NCBI GenBank assembly: GCA_005281725.1
Contig: SSBO01000001.1
Coordinates: 9,878,674 to 9,936,581, forward strand
Direction of reading: 5' to 3'
Length of the DNA: 57,908 nucleotides
Source of the DNA: Wuchereria bancrofti
Lineage: Eukaryota; Nematoda; Chromadorea; Rhabditida; Onchocercidae
In this document: positions 46,991-57,908 of the stretch, piece by piece
Layout of the letters: the number at the start of each line of letters is the position of its first letter
Position numbering within the stretch: position 1 is the stretch's first letter
The notes under the pieces: model-generated
The model's input: the letters and a program-made list of their open reading frames with translations, nothing else
The model's database searches: none
What the model was told of the DNA's origin: nothing
Position numbers and translations under genes: made by a program

Positions 46991-47399
46991 ATGAAATTTA
47001 TTAGGTGGGTTATGTAAACATGAAATTTCTGAAATTGCAGTTGTTTGGTGACATATTCTAATTCGCTGATTATTTTATCATTTGTTGCTTATCATTGATG
47101 ATAATTAATCTCATATTGTACTTTGACTCATCAATTTAGTCTTTTTGTCATTTGTATGACTTCTCAGGAATGAGCTTATGTTCATATTGTTTTTTTCATA
47201 ACTTTGAAGACTGTTGTCATTAGATTTAGATAAATTGAAAATAAGAAATTTTGCAACCGTGAAGCGATTGCATCATTCAAGTGGCTTTAGCAAGCTTTTT
47301 CTACTTTCTATTTTCATCACAATTTTAGTTCTTTACCTTCATTTATTCAGAGACTACCCAATTTATAATGTTAGAAGTTCAAGGGAAATGGCAGATAAC
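46991..47399 (+). CDS. Candidate first exons of an unrecognised type II membrane protein (tentative)
   Basis: A segment at 47210-47399 is open and encodes a basic stretch (KIRNFATVKRLHH) followed by a hydrophobic anchor (LFLLSIFITILVLYLHLF), ending at an AAC/GTATTT donor in phase 0. A possible short first exon at 46991-47004 (ATG AAA TTT ATT AG, then GTGGGT) joins it in frame through a weak acceptor ending at 47209. I found no convincing downstream exons or family, so this may be chance. Confidence 0.2.
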
Positions 47400-48927
47400 G
47401 TATTTATGTGAAATTTAGAAAATTTAATGACTCGGATGGATAGTTATGGCGAACGTTAAATGATACACAGAGAGAAGAAAAAGATAAGTGATAAATTTTT
47501 ATTGTTGAGCTTATTATATCATTAATTAAGAACAGGTAATGTATTGATTTGTTTTCATTATGTTGCTGCATTTTAAGTGATTTGAGTGGTTTAAATGATT
47601 ACAATTTTTTTTTTTTTTGTTAATTTGATAATAAAAAAGAAAATGTTTAATTATGTTTTTTGGAACATTTCAAAAAGACACAAACAGACTAATCATTCAA
47701 ATGTAAAACATTTTATGCCTTCTTTCTGTTTATTTCGAAACAAAACAAAATGTCGTATATCGATGTCTCATAGATATCTGAAGTCAATAATTCAAAATTC
47801 TGTGTGCTTTCCGATGCTTCTTATCCATTCAAATCTATCTCTTAACGATGTTACTTTTACATTTCAACTTGAAAATTTACCTTGTCACCATTTTGTCCTC
47901 AGCGATCAATTAGTCATGCCATCAATTATTTAATATTTATAAACAGATGACTGAAAGTATACTTCTTCAAATATTAAAAAATAAGGTATCCAAGGTAAAG
48001 TATGTTATTGCTTTTGAAAGATAAGGAAAAGCTTCTTCGAATTTTGAAAACAGTTTTTTCGACGTTTTAAGATATCAAAAGTTCCTGTAAAGGATAAATG
48101 AAGAAAGTTCGAATGATTGATTCATATTTGATAACTATTATTGATAGATTTTTATTAATAAACGAGTTACAAAATAGAAAAAAAAGCATTAAGTTAATTT
48201 TGATACTATTTATTATATTCCAATATAATTCTTTTTTAATACAACCCCGAGAGATGCTAGCTAAGAGATTACAGAAAGACTAATTTAGTAATCATTCATC
48301 ATACTGTAATTCTTACAGTACCCATAATTCTATGACATAGAGAGATACGATAGCAACAGCAACTGTAACAGTAGGGAAAAAAGCCATCCAAATGAGAAGA
48401 GCTTAGAAAGAAGAAGCGAAAATGTTTTGTACCAGGTTGTACAGTTGTCACCTGTGTGCCGTCAAGAAACAGTGATCCGTCACATCTTGCCTTCCTTGCA
48501 CTTCCCGTTCCTCACTCATTCTTGATAAAGAATAGTCAAGGTTAGTGAATGAATCTACTCAAACTCAATTTCACTCTTATCAAATCATATCTACATAAAT
48601 TATTCCTTTTGAGTAATGAAAAACAAATGAATTCTTTGTGTTCTTCTCCTAACGGATCAGTTTATTAGTTTATGTTAATGTGACCGGAAAAAAGCAGATA
48701 GATAAACCACAACAGGTAATAGCTATATTCTTGTTATCAAGATAAATCATTTTAATGTTTAGTTGATTTGCTAATTATTAGCTCGAGTGAAGCGAAGAGA
48801 TCAGTTATGGATAGTTATTATGCTTGACCTTTTGCCATATCGATAATCTTATAGTTTCTCGAAATAATTTTGAAATTTCAATATTTTCTAAGTGAAAGAC
48901 ACTACTGCATCGCTATAACAACCGATC

Positions 48928-48984
48928 TCTGTGTGTGTATGTGTATGTGTGTATGTGTATGTGCGTGTATGTGTGTGTATATAT
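48928..48984. repeat. TG/TATG microsatellite
   Basis: Imperfect (TG)n with TATG interruptions from about 48928 to 48984. No gene is associated. Confidence 0.9.
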
Positions 48985-49423
48985 TTAATTACATGTAGTA
49001 GCGGTAATGATAGGTAGTTATGATGGTGATTGGTGAGAAGTGAACGCATATGATATATAATATTTTGTAGGAAGTAGTCCTTAAAGGTTGGAAGGAGCGG
49101 AAAGGGAGAGAGGATTGAAAGGGAGTTATGCAGGTGCAAGTGACCTTGGAGACAGCTGTGACTGGTTGCACCCCGGTACCGCCATGTATTTGCAGCACGA
49201 TCTCTTATAACCAGGCGAAAAAGTCTACCTAACCTGTTTTGGTGTGAAATGAGCATAAATTGTCAATCCCGAAAATTTGCTGTAGTATATTTTATAGCCT
49301 AAGTTTTATTTTTTTTATTAATCAAATTGAAGAAGCATAATATATTGCTTTAAGAAGTATCAGTTATTAAATATAATCGTCACATTTAGGAAATGATTAA
49401 TATAAGACAAGAAGCATCAATGA

Positions 49424-49513
49424 ATTTGCTTAATTATTTTGTTTTTTAAATTCTATTTTGCATTTACAAAGATCATTTCAAAATGCGCTTCTGTCCTAAA
49501 TTTAAATAAATAC
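49424..49513. repeat. Direct repeat, copy 1 (90 bp)
   Basis: Identical over 90 bp to 50115-50204, an offset of 691 bp in the same orientation. Flanks do not match. It contains AAATGCGCTTCTGTCC. Confidence 0.95.
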
Positions 49514-50114
49514 TTGCTGTGAAATAGCTAATTCGGTACAGAAATGGAGAGAAACATACCTCGCTTGCTTGAAATTCAAGTGAAGAATTGATAATAATAT
49601 TAAGCAGTTTGAAAACAAACATTCATTTATTGGAATGCTTAAAGAAGGAAAGTTTACTTTTATGAATGTCACAAATACCGTATGACAATATGTCAACTAA
49701 TTATGCAAGCATTTATGAAGAACTGTAACATCGTGATTTTGTAAAAGATATCACATATTTTACGTCAACAATAAATAGCCTAATTTTCATGAGTCAATTA
49801 TGAAAATGTTTTTTGAACTTCTTAAAATGCCGTGAATGTATTATTATAACATTTCGGTATCATGAAATTTGAGTGAGGTATCCGAGACAAAAGTTAATTG
49901 TCCGTTTCGCTCACTTAAAACTAAAACGATCGGAAATCAAACATAGTCACATGCTTAAGATCATTTGCATAATTTTTGAATTTTCTCTAAATCGAAGTCT
50001 TTTGATATTACATTTAATTATTTCTTACTATTCTTTTCTTCACATCTTAAATTCTTATTATTTTTTTGTAATCTTTTCATCTCTTTGAAATCATTTCTTA
50101 TTGTTTCTATTTTT

Positions 50115-50204
50115 ATTTGCTTAATTATTTTGTTTTTTAAATTCTATTTTGCATTTACAAAGATCATTTCAAAATGCGCTTCTGTCCTAAATTTAAATAA
50201 ATAC
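50115..50204. repeat. Direct repeat, copy 2 (90 bp)
   Basis: Exact copy of 49424-49513. There is no terminal inverted repeat or obvious target-site duplication, so it is a segmental duplicate rather than a recognisable transposon. Confidence 0.95.
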
Positions 50205-50514
50205 ATGGTATGATTATCATATTAGTATCTGCTATTTTAATTCATTTCCAAAATTTCTTCACAACTTTTTGCACTGATTATCTTGCTGCATTAAGAGATA
50301 AAATGATAAATTGATAATAGTAAGAGATAAGAGAGTGCATGTTATGACTGATCGAAATATTAATAATGAGTGAAAGTATGAAATGATGAGCAATTTTAAG
50401 GAATTTTCAATAGGTACTTCTCATCCTTCCCGAAATTAATTGCAATTTAACAGCACATTTTCCCTTTTTGGAATCTCGCTATGCAGCACAATGATAAGAT
50501 GGAAGTGGGAGGAA

Positions 50515-50527
50515 GGGGGGGGGGGGG
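50515..50527 (+). repeat. Run of 13 G residues
   Basis: Thirteen consecutive G, preceded by GGAAGTGGGAGGAA. It is the only long G-run in the window and sits about 700 bp upstream of the HLH gene start. Confidence 0.97.
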
Positions 50528-50610
50528 TTGACAATTCCAACGAGCAGAGGGAGGCGCAAAAGGGACGGGTTATAGGTTGGCTCAGGCTGGCACCCGAAAA
50601 TTTTGCTGCT

Positions 50611-50772
50611 GTAGTAGTAAGTAGTTGTAGTAGCAGCAGCAGTAGTAATAATAATAGCAGTAGCAGTAGTTGTAGTAGCAGTAGTGGTATTAGTAATGTT
50701 TCGGTAATAGTAGTGATAATAATAACGATAACAATAATAGTAACAATAGTAATAATAACAATAATAATATAA
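50611..50772. repeat. TAG/AGC/AAT triplet-repeat tract
   Basis: Interrupted trinucleotide repeats (TAG, CAG, then ATA/AAC types) spanning about 160 bp. Its apparent Ser-rich or Tyr/Thr-rich reading frames are by-products of the repeat. Confidence 0.9.
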
Positions 50773-51152
50773 ATAATAAAGAATAGTGATAATACATAAC
50801 AAATAGCAATAGTTAAATATATGTCGCCTTAATGATTTAATTTGGGAGAATTTTTGAAGCGAGTTTGAAATTTTATGATAGCTCTTCTCAGCTAATGCCA
50901 TACATCATTTTGATGAGATTATTTTCAAGATTAAATATTTATGATTGAAATTGTTAACGAAAATATTTACCTATAACTTTCCTCTGTTTACATTAATAAT
51001 GGAAATAATTCGATTAATATCCGTGATGGCATTAGATTTTTTTTTTTTTTTTCATATTCGTACCATTTTGATTTTGATAATTAGTGACAAATAGCCTATC
51101 ATCCAGTCATATTATTGCAACTATTTGTTGAAAGATATTTGTTGTAAATTAA

Positions 51153-51168
51153 TTTTTTTTTTTTTCAG
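51153..51168 (+). promoter_or_regulatory. Putative trans-splice acceptor of the HLH gene
   Basis: A long T-tract followed by CAG, ending 52 bases before the ATG at 51221. No earlier in-frame ATG follows it, which fixes the start. Confidence 0.5.
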
Positions 51169-51220
51169 ATTTACATTGTTTATCAAACGAAATTGCCATC
51201 AGAAAAGAAATCAACAAATA

Positions 51221-52893
51221 ATGCCTGCAAAAGTGCATTGTGGTGGCCTGTTTTTAGGTGATACCATTCAAGAAAAAACTCGAACTTTACTCAATTGGAG
51301 TGATGAGGTTCATTTTTCACTTCTTCATTTTTAATTTTAATGAAAAAAAATCCAGATTTAGATAATTAATTGAATTGAAATTAATCTCAAAGTGAAATAA
51401 TATAAATATAGCTTAATCAATTTTTCATCATTGTTTTGTACAGTAGTGACAATTTTAATAAGATGACAATCTTTTGACATTTAGCAATTTTCTTGCAATT
51501 TCATTTCTCTACTAATCCTACATTTGTTATGTTATTGCTTATTTTCGTCAAGAATAATATATTTGTAAATTTAAAATTAGTCTGTAATTTGACAAGTAAA
51601 TTACTCTGTCATTAATTAATTTACAGTTTGATCTTAGGAATAGAAGTATTTATTGCTGCAGTAGTTGTAGCTGTATAGGTATAAGTAAATGAGAATTAAG
51701 TTATTTGAAGATGATAATTCTATAAATATTTAAGCTTGTAAAAATAAATTGAATTCTTGCAAGTTAAAAAAAAGAACAAAACTTATCTTATGCATATATG
51801 ATGCTTCGTCTGAATTTCAACAAATTACTGCTAATCCGAAATTCTTTAAAAAACATGATTTAAATCTATTTAATCACTTAAATGATATTTTTTTTTTTTT
51901 TGAAAACTCATTGTGTCAGCATATGTTCAGTAACTTGCCACATTATGATAAGTGATAAGTTTTTTATTACTTCATAACAATTATGAGATAATTAGAAATA
52001 GTTTAACACATTAACAGACCAAACTAATTTTCCAAGGACATAAAATTTCTTGCTGATAAGATAAATTTCAAACTTTTCCCATTGTTTTTATATGGGTTTC
52101 TATTTATAGTCTATTTTATTGTTTTCTTTGAGCGTTTTTTATTGTTATCATTACTTACTCTATTAGTGCTATCCTTTCCTTTTCATTTTTTTTCAAAAAA
52201 AAAGAAATTTTTTTTTGAAAATAGATAATAGTTTATCTTTCTTCTTTTTGTTTGCCGATTTTTGTCTTCATAAATCGCTGAAGAGGTGATGTTTATAAAA
52301 CTGATAAATATTGCTGTTTGTAATCTCAGTAACTGACTTACTGATACTAGTGATATAACGATGCAGATTCTATCAATGATAACAAATACTACATGAATAA
52401 ACATTAATTATCAGTTCATGATAATTATAATAGCTAGGATAATTTAAAATAAGACATTTTTTTTGATACAAATCTGATAACTAGCTTATCATTGTTAGTC
52501 TTTTCGTTTGTTCTGTATCTCTCTCTCTCTCTGCATACATAATTCTGGATGAATATATATATTAGTTTAAAAGGTTATTTGGAACAGTCTATTTGTAAAC
52601 AAATTTAAAAATGCTCATCAATTTGTGCATTTATTATAATTAGCAAAAAAAAAAAGAAAAAGTTAAATTTAATCATTGTTATCTTTTTTATCATTAATTC
52701 TAAGTAAAACTTTATCAAATTCAAGGCTTTTTTTTTTCAGCATTATCCAACAATTATGGTAAATACTACACAAAAATCCATCAGGAAATGTGATCGACGT
52801 ATGCTTCATGTAAATAATTTGCGCCGTCATCCATATATGATTCCTGTTGGACGTTTGCGCTCCTATAGTAGCAGTTCAAGTTCAACTTGTAGT

Positions 52894-52926
<33 letters not shown>

Positions 52927-54559
52927 GAATATTCACAACCATCACCAAGTTATAGCATCACTTCATATGAATCATTAAGTCCAGAACCATTGGTTTCACC
53001 TTATACCACAACTGATTGTCAATCACCTCATTTGGTACCATTAGGTCCAACAATACCAACACCAACATCAGTACCAACATCAATACTAATAGCATCATCA
53101 TCATCATCATCATCTACAACTGCTATCAGCTATCGATCACCGGAACGTGAAGCACAAGTTTTTGAAAGGTTACGACAGCTGGTACCAATGTTACCATTTG
53201 ATAGAAGTGCTTATCAGGTTAGCTATAAATAATTCAAAAATTTGATAATCAAATTATATACATCCTGTAATATTCTTCAATTCAATTCTTCTATATTAAT
53301 TCATTTATAGTATTGATAATGAATTATCATAAAATGATTGGTTTGAATGGAAAAATTGGTATGAAAATATTTGAAAAGTAACACTTTTTTGATTGATAAA
53401 ATTTTGCTTAGAATTAATGATAAGAAAAATAACAATGATTAGACTTAGCTTTTGATTAATTATACCTGTCTAAGGGAAGTTTTTCAAATGAATATTGTTT
53501 GCAGGTACTGATAGAAACAGTTTCACAAGTAATGGATTTAGAACAACAACTTGAACAATTAAATGAACAAACAAACAGCGCCAAAAATAGTCTCTGGATT
53601 GAACAACGAAATCTTGTTTCGAATGTAGAAAATGTTAGTAGATGGTCTAAATTTGATATAGATTTACTATGCTTTCCAGTTCTATTCGATAGACAAGAGC
53701 CTTATCTGATATTCTTACAATAAGACCTTATCTGATATTCCTACAATAAGGCCTTATCTGATATTCTTACAATAAGGCCTTATCTGATATTCTTACAATA
53801 AAGCCTTATCTGACATCTTGCAGTAAAGCCTTATCTGATATTCTTACAACAAGGCCTTATCTGATATTCTTACAATAAGGCCTTACCTGACATCTTGCAG
53901 TAAGGCCTTATCTGATATCTTAGGGAATGATAAATATCAAATGTGGAACATGAAATAATTACCGGTTGGTTACGGACGAGACCGGATGTAATTTTTCTCT
54001 TATCTTTTTTGTGGCTTTCCTAATGTTGACAAGTAGAAAAGAAGTCACTTATTTTCCGCTTTTCTTGATTTTTATTAATTTTTCCTCTAAAATTCATAAA
54101 AATTTAACTTAAGAGAAAATAAAAGTTTTGAGGAAAAAAAAAAGGAGCATAGAAAATGTCATTTCATTAAATGCTAACATAGCAAAATATAAGAAGAATG
54201 CGAGAGAGGGAAGAAGAATAAAAATCAATTTATTATAAGTTAGAATTGAATTTGATAAAAAATGTTGCTTTCTATTTTGTTAATTAGTGAATTAATTAAC
54301 ACCTGATTAATCCATCACATTAGAAAATATTTGATCGGAAATAAACGAATAATAATCTTAAAATGAAATAATCCATAATTAAACTAAGCCTATGCATTTT
54401 TATTTAATAACAAAAGCTCAATAAGCAAAAATTCTATTGCAGAGTCTTTTTCCGGATGATTTGAAGACTGTTGATGTGACAGCATTCAAGCGCCTTCTTT
54501 GTTCCGGTCCACATCCGGTCAATACTTCAAAAACAGTACACTTCAACTTTGTATCATAA
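51221..54559 (+). CDS. Id/emc-like helix-loop-helix protein without a basic region
   Basis: Proposed exons: 51221-51307, 52741-53217, 53505-53633 and 54443-54559, all phase 0, giving 269 residues. The N-terminal part is followed by a poly-Ser stretch (about residues 70-88) and a Ser/Pro/Thr-rich linker with a second Ser run. Residues 169-204 read as an HLH: helix 1 VFERLRQLVPMLPFDR, then helix 2 VLIETVSQVMDLEQQLEQL, closely resembling the Id/extramacrochaetae HLH. The residues before helix 1 (AISYRSPEREAQ) are not a DNA-binding basic region. By analogy with Id proteins, it would dimerise with E-type bHLH factors in the nucleus and block DNA binding; this is inference. The exon 2/3 boundary falls between loop and helix 2. 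A C-terminal tail (SLFPDDLKTVDVTAFKRLL) is unassigned. Translation could alternatively start at 52756. Intron 3 contains a minisatellite. Confidence 0.72.
53699..53925 (+). repeat. 26-bp minisatellite in intron 3 of the HLH gene
   Basis: About nine units of CCTTATCTGATATTCTTACA plus ATAAGG. Two 25-bp variants contain CTTGCAGTAAGG, i.e. a splice-site-like CAG next to GTAAGG. Confidence 0.92.
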
Positions 54560-57237
54560 AAATGTACATTTCTGTTAAACTGAGCGCAACTGCAATCTTA
54601 ATTTGTAATTTTATCAGCGAAGAATTTTTTTTTGTTTCTTATTTTTTGATTACTTATAACTTAGAGATATGAAATAGAAGTAGAAAATATATTTGAATAA
54701 ATTTAAAAAATTTAATTATGTCGAATAAATATTTTATTCTATCTAAATTGATTACATTAAATTCAGCTAATATTTATTGCTAATATTAATTTACTTTATT
54801 TTTAAGTGATATTTTTACAAACTTTACTTGATGAACATTTTTCCAATCATAATCGATCGATACGCTAATCACATTTTTATGATCAGAGCACTTTTTTTTT
54901 TTTTTAACTAATTAAATCCACGTAACCAAAAAAAAAAAATTTTCACATAGTCAGATGTGCCATGCTACAGCAAGTAATGATATATTTGCTTGCATTAAAA
55001 AGATAAATGGCCTTAATTTTTTTTTTCGCCGATCAAATTTTGTGCAAATTTTCTTATGACAAAATATGTTTTAATTAATTTTTAATCAAATTCTTGAATT
55101 CTTTATTAATAATTGAATGGAAATATCATAGATTGGATGTAAAAATTAGGAAACAAATTTTTTTTTTTTTTTTAATTGATGACTAAAATGGAAATATTGA
55201 TGGAAATTTTTTAAATTTATTAAATATACTTTCATGTATGTTTATTTCTAGTTGGTGACAAATGTTCAAATAGCTAATGTTTATCTTTAGAAGCTTTAAA
55301 AAGTGAGAAAAATGAAGAAATGAAATAAGATAGAAAGCTAATCTATCAAAGTAATCATTCATTCTTTTCAAAATCTAATTTCTATTTTTAATTAATTTGA
55401 TTTAATAATTGAATGAATATCAGTTGCGCTCAGGCAAATGTATAATTTAGAAATTGTCATTCCATTTCTGTTGTATATGTTGTACTAATTGCTCATATTT
55501 CATGCATAAAATAATAATTCATCGCGGCGCTTTTAGTACATTCCATTTGAACTTATAGAAATGAGGCGGAAATTTCAGCTTTTTTAACATTTTTTTTTAA
55601 ACAAAAGAAAGAAATATTTTGTTTTTAGATTTTTGTTTAAACTAATGAAAGAAATTTTCTCTGAAACATTTCAAATTTTTACAATGTTTGTTTGAGTATT
55701 TTACAATTTTTGCGTATATTACAAAAATACAAAATTTTACAATTTTTGTTTTTATTTAAAATAATTTATCATTTAATTTACCGCCTACTTTAATTAATTA
55801 TTCTCATTAGAATGAGATATATACGATGTTTGTTTATTTATGATTACATTAATGCTATTTATTGTATGAATAGATAGATTTAAAATTTAATTATTTCGAT
55901 CTCACACTGATACTGTCGTCCACTTCGCAAAAAAACACAAAATTTCACAATTTTTATTTTTGTTTGAAATAATTTATGGCCTAGAACAATTAACTAATGC
56001 AACTAAAATTAAAATCTTAAAGGCCTATTTCTTATCATAATATCACATAGTGAAAGTTTTTTTTTTTGGCACAATTATTTATCTATAATAAAAATCAAAA
56101 ATTTGTATTTAATAATTAGATGTATATTAATTATAATTTCTTCCTATTTCCAATTAATATTTGTCCATTTATTTTTTTCAAATTTTAAAAAATAAAAAAA
56201 AAAAAAACAGCTACAAAAAAAGAAAAAGAAAAAGTATATTTTCAGTTTAATATTTCAAACAATTAATGAAAATTGATGACAATTAAAACAAAAGGTGTGA
56301 TATATTGATAATCAATGATTGTTATCAGTATTGTTACATAATGGTCAAAAGTAATGACAAAAGCAATCCGGTTTCTTTCGGGAAGAATTATGCAATTGAT
56401 AGGATGAAAATGGTACAGGGTGACACCATTCCTGTGCAATAATCACATTCTTGTCTGCTCTGTGATGTTCCAATCATACCTTTAAATTTTTTTTTCTTTT
56501 TTTTTTCTTTTTTGTATGCCATCATTGATTGAAAACTTTTACAGAGGGGTTTTTTTCTTTTTGGGAAGGGGAAAAAAAAACGGGAAAGTTTCTTATATTT
56601 GATGAGTTAATATTACATTGAAATAGTTAAAGAAAAGAAGATAGAAGTTTTGAACTATTCAACCGGAAATAAAAATGAAAGAAAATGATAATGTATTTGG
56701 TTAAACTATTGATTGAGGGACTGATTGATATCGTTTTTTTTTTTTTTCTATTAAATGAAAAGAGAAGAATTATTAAAAATTTTACACTTTAATGAATTTT
56801 AACTTCCTTATTTGTTAACTGTAATACTGTCATAGATTTCACAAAAAAATTGAACTAATAATTCTTAATAAATCTTATCTTCTGTGAAAAATTTAATCAC
56901 ATAATATTTGTTCAAACTTAGCTCTCTTTTAACATTATTAAATTGTATATGTTAGAATGTAGGCAAATAAGATGATAAAAATTATTTTAATGTTAAATTA
57001 ATTAGCTTACCTATTGAAAAAATAGCTAAATCATTATTTGTTACGTGCATTTTAGAATAATTTTGTAAATGATAAAAAGTTTGTTTACTCTATTGTTTAC
57101 ATTTCCTATACAAATTATAGTGAAAAAAAAGAAAGTTCATTATTTTCATAAGAATATCATATTATTTGCAAAATTGTATATTAAATTATCACAGTGAATT
57201 AATTGATTGCAATTATTGTTTGAATAAAGAAAGATCG

Positions 57238-57260
57238 TTGTTGTTGTTGTTGTTGTTGTT
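57238..57260. repeat. TTG trinucleotide microsatellite
   Basis: Seven consecutive TTG units, pure, just before the 80-bp tandem array. Confidence 0.95.
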
Positions 57261-57298
57261 TATTTTAATTTTTCTTATGATGCTGATAATGCTATTGA

Positions 57299-57600
57299 TA
57301 ATGTAATGCTGATAATACTATTGATAATATAGGTGTTGATAATGATATTGTTACTTATTAATGAGTTAATTTTAATTTTCTTGTAATGCTGATAATACTA
57401 TTGATAATATAGGTGTTGATAATGATATTGTTACTTATTAATGAGTTAATTTTAATTTTGTTGCAATACTGATAATACTATTGATAATATAGGTGTTGAT
57501 AATGATATTGTTGTTTATTAATGAGCTAATTTTAATTTTGTTGTAATACTGATAATACTATTGATAATACAGGTGTTGATAATGATATTATTAACAAATT
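57299..57600. repeat. 80-bp tandem repeat, nearly four copies
   Basis: Copies start with CTGATAATACTATTGATAAT at 57309, 57389, 57469 and 57549. The unit itself contains internal TTGATAATA-type subrepeats. It lies immediately downstream of the stop codon side of the minus-strand gene at the window edge. Confidence 0.92.
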
Positions 57601-57678
57601 TTTTTTTTTTAAAAATATTGTTATGATATTATTAATAAATAATTCAATTCATTTTTGCTAATCTTTAATTTTCTTCTA

Positions 57679-57840
57679 TCATTTTGTTTCTACACTATTT
57701 ATACATTCTTCTTTCATAGCTTTTTCACATTCAGCATCTGATGATGAAATGCTTTTTGTTATTGATCGTGTAGATGTTGTCATTTCTTCTTCATCCCAAT
57801 CAAATCGTGAATTAAGTTGTAAATTCCATTCTTTTTTAAT
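57679..57840 (-). CDS. Last exon of an unidentified gene (partial)
   Basis: On the minus strand, an acceptor AAATTTTTAG (57841-57850) is followed by 53 codons in phase 0 and a TGA at 57679-57681. The sequence starts IKKEWNLQLNSRFDWDEEEM and continues Ser/Thr- and Lys/Glu-rich, ending INSVETK. This looks like a hydrophilic C-terminal tail. Upstream exons lie beyond the window, so no function can be given. Confidence 0.55.
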   Translation of the reverse strand: MKKEWNLQLNSRFDWDEEEMTTSTRSITKSISSSDAECEKAMKEECINSVETK

Positions 57841-57908
57841 CTAAAAATTTATAATAAACTTTTTTTTTTTGTTAGTAATGTAAAAAAAAAAAAAGAAAAG
57901 TAAATAAA

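Larger units (their letters stand above)
44288..51220. other. Long gene-poor region between agmo-1 and the HLH gene
   Basis: About 6.9 kb in which I cannot assemble a confident gene. It holds a triplicated 135-bp segment, a TG microsatellite, a dispersed perfect 90-bp direct repeat, a G-run and a triplet-repeat tract, listed separately. One membrane-anchor-like open segment at 47210-47399 is the only coding candidate. Two locally GC-richer patches (about 49080-49230 and 50480-50620) stand out from the AT-rich background. Confidence 0.5.
54560..57678. other. Gene-free AT-rich stretch with repeats
   Basis: This stretch has many homopolymer T and A runs, no supported exon and no RNA gene. It contains a TTG microsatellite and an 80-bp tandem repeat near its end, listed separately. 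It holds the 3' flanks of both convergent neighbours. Confidence 0.55.

Noticed and set aside
47595..47933. 112-codon ORF as continuation of the candidate exon at 47210-47399
   Set aside because: No acceptor joins it in frame, it starts with low-complexity Phe/Lys, and no family resemblance is visible.
50440..50901. Ser-rich and Tyr/Thr-rich ORFs on both strands
   Set aside because: They are produced by the triplet-repeat tract; both strands are open for the same trivial reason.
44288..51220. Transposable element in the gene-poor region
   Set aside because: No reverse transcriptase, transposase, long terminal repeat or terminal inverted repeat could be seen. The repeats are tandem or simple direct duplications.

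Overview
The window is eukaryotic nuclear DNA and most probably comes from a clade III parasitic nematode, with a filarial-type genome the best guess. It is very AT-rich, with many poly-A/poly-T runs. Genes are split into many short exons with GT...(T)nCAG introns, and most start codons lie a few to about 50 bases downstream of an unpaired 3' splice site, as expected for spliced-leader trans-splicing. The protein families recognised (glycosyltransferase family 92, MYS-1/Tip60, RPOM-1, MCM-5, AGMO-1) fit a nematode. The species cannot be named from sequence alone. All exon models were built by hand by joining splice sites in frame and have not been checked against transcripts.

Layout. 1-1762: gene-free AT-rich DNA with a tetranucleotide microsatellite. 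1763-7168 (+): a GT92 (DUF23) glycosyltransferase. 7169-9753: gene-free, with two perfect short hairpins. 9754-12634 (+): an unrecognised small membrane protein. 13118-15942 (+): the MYST acetyltransferase mys-1/Tip60. 16477-23330 (+): a FANCM-family protein whose helicase motifs are all degenerate. The last three genes share a strand, are 483-534 bp apart and each has a splice acceptor just before its ATG, so they could be one operon. 24170-24240 (-): tRNA-Pro(AGG). 25870-32992 (-): mitochondrial RNA polymerase rpom-1 in 23 exons. 33425-38118 (+): mcm-5 in 18 exons, divergent from rpom-1 across about 430 bp. 38331-44287 (-): alkylglycerol monooxygenase agmo-1, convergent with mcm-5, with a coding-length minisatellite in one intron. 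44288-51220: gene-poor and repeat-rich. 51221-54559 (+): a helix-loop-helix protein resembling Id/extramacrochaetae and lacking a basic region. 54560-57678: gene-free and repeat-rich. 57679-57840 (-): the last exon of a gene that continues past the window edge.

Functional themes. Several genes concern DNA: acetylation-based chromatin control (mys-1), a fork-remodeller family (FANCM-like), replication licensing (mcm-5) and mitochondrial transcription (rpom-1). The strongest unusual signal is the FANCM-like protein. It keeps the fold-level sequence pattern of the FANCM helicase from the Q-motif to motif VI but has lost the P-loop lysine, the DEAH order, the SAT motif and the motif VI arginines, so it looks like a conserved pseudo-helicase. 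Other signals are a possibly non-canonical intron inside the histidine box region of agmo-1, a 42/39-bp minisatellite open in the same frame as the next agmo-1 exon, and an Id-like HLH gene.
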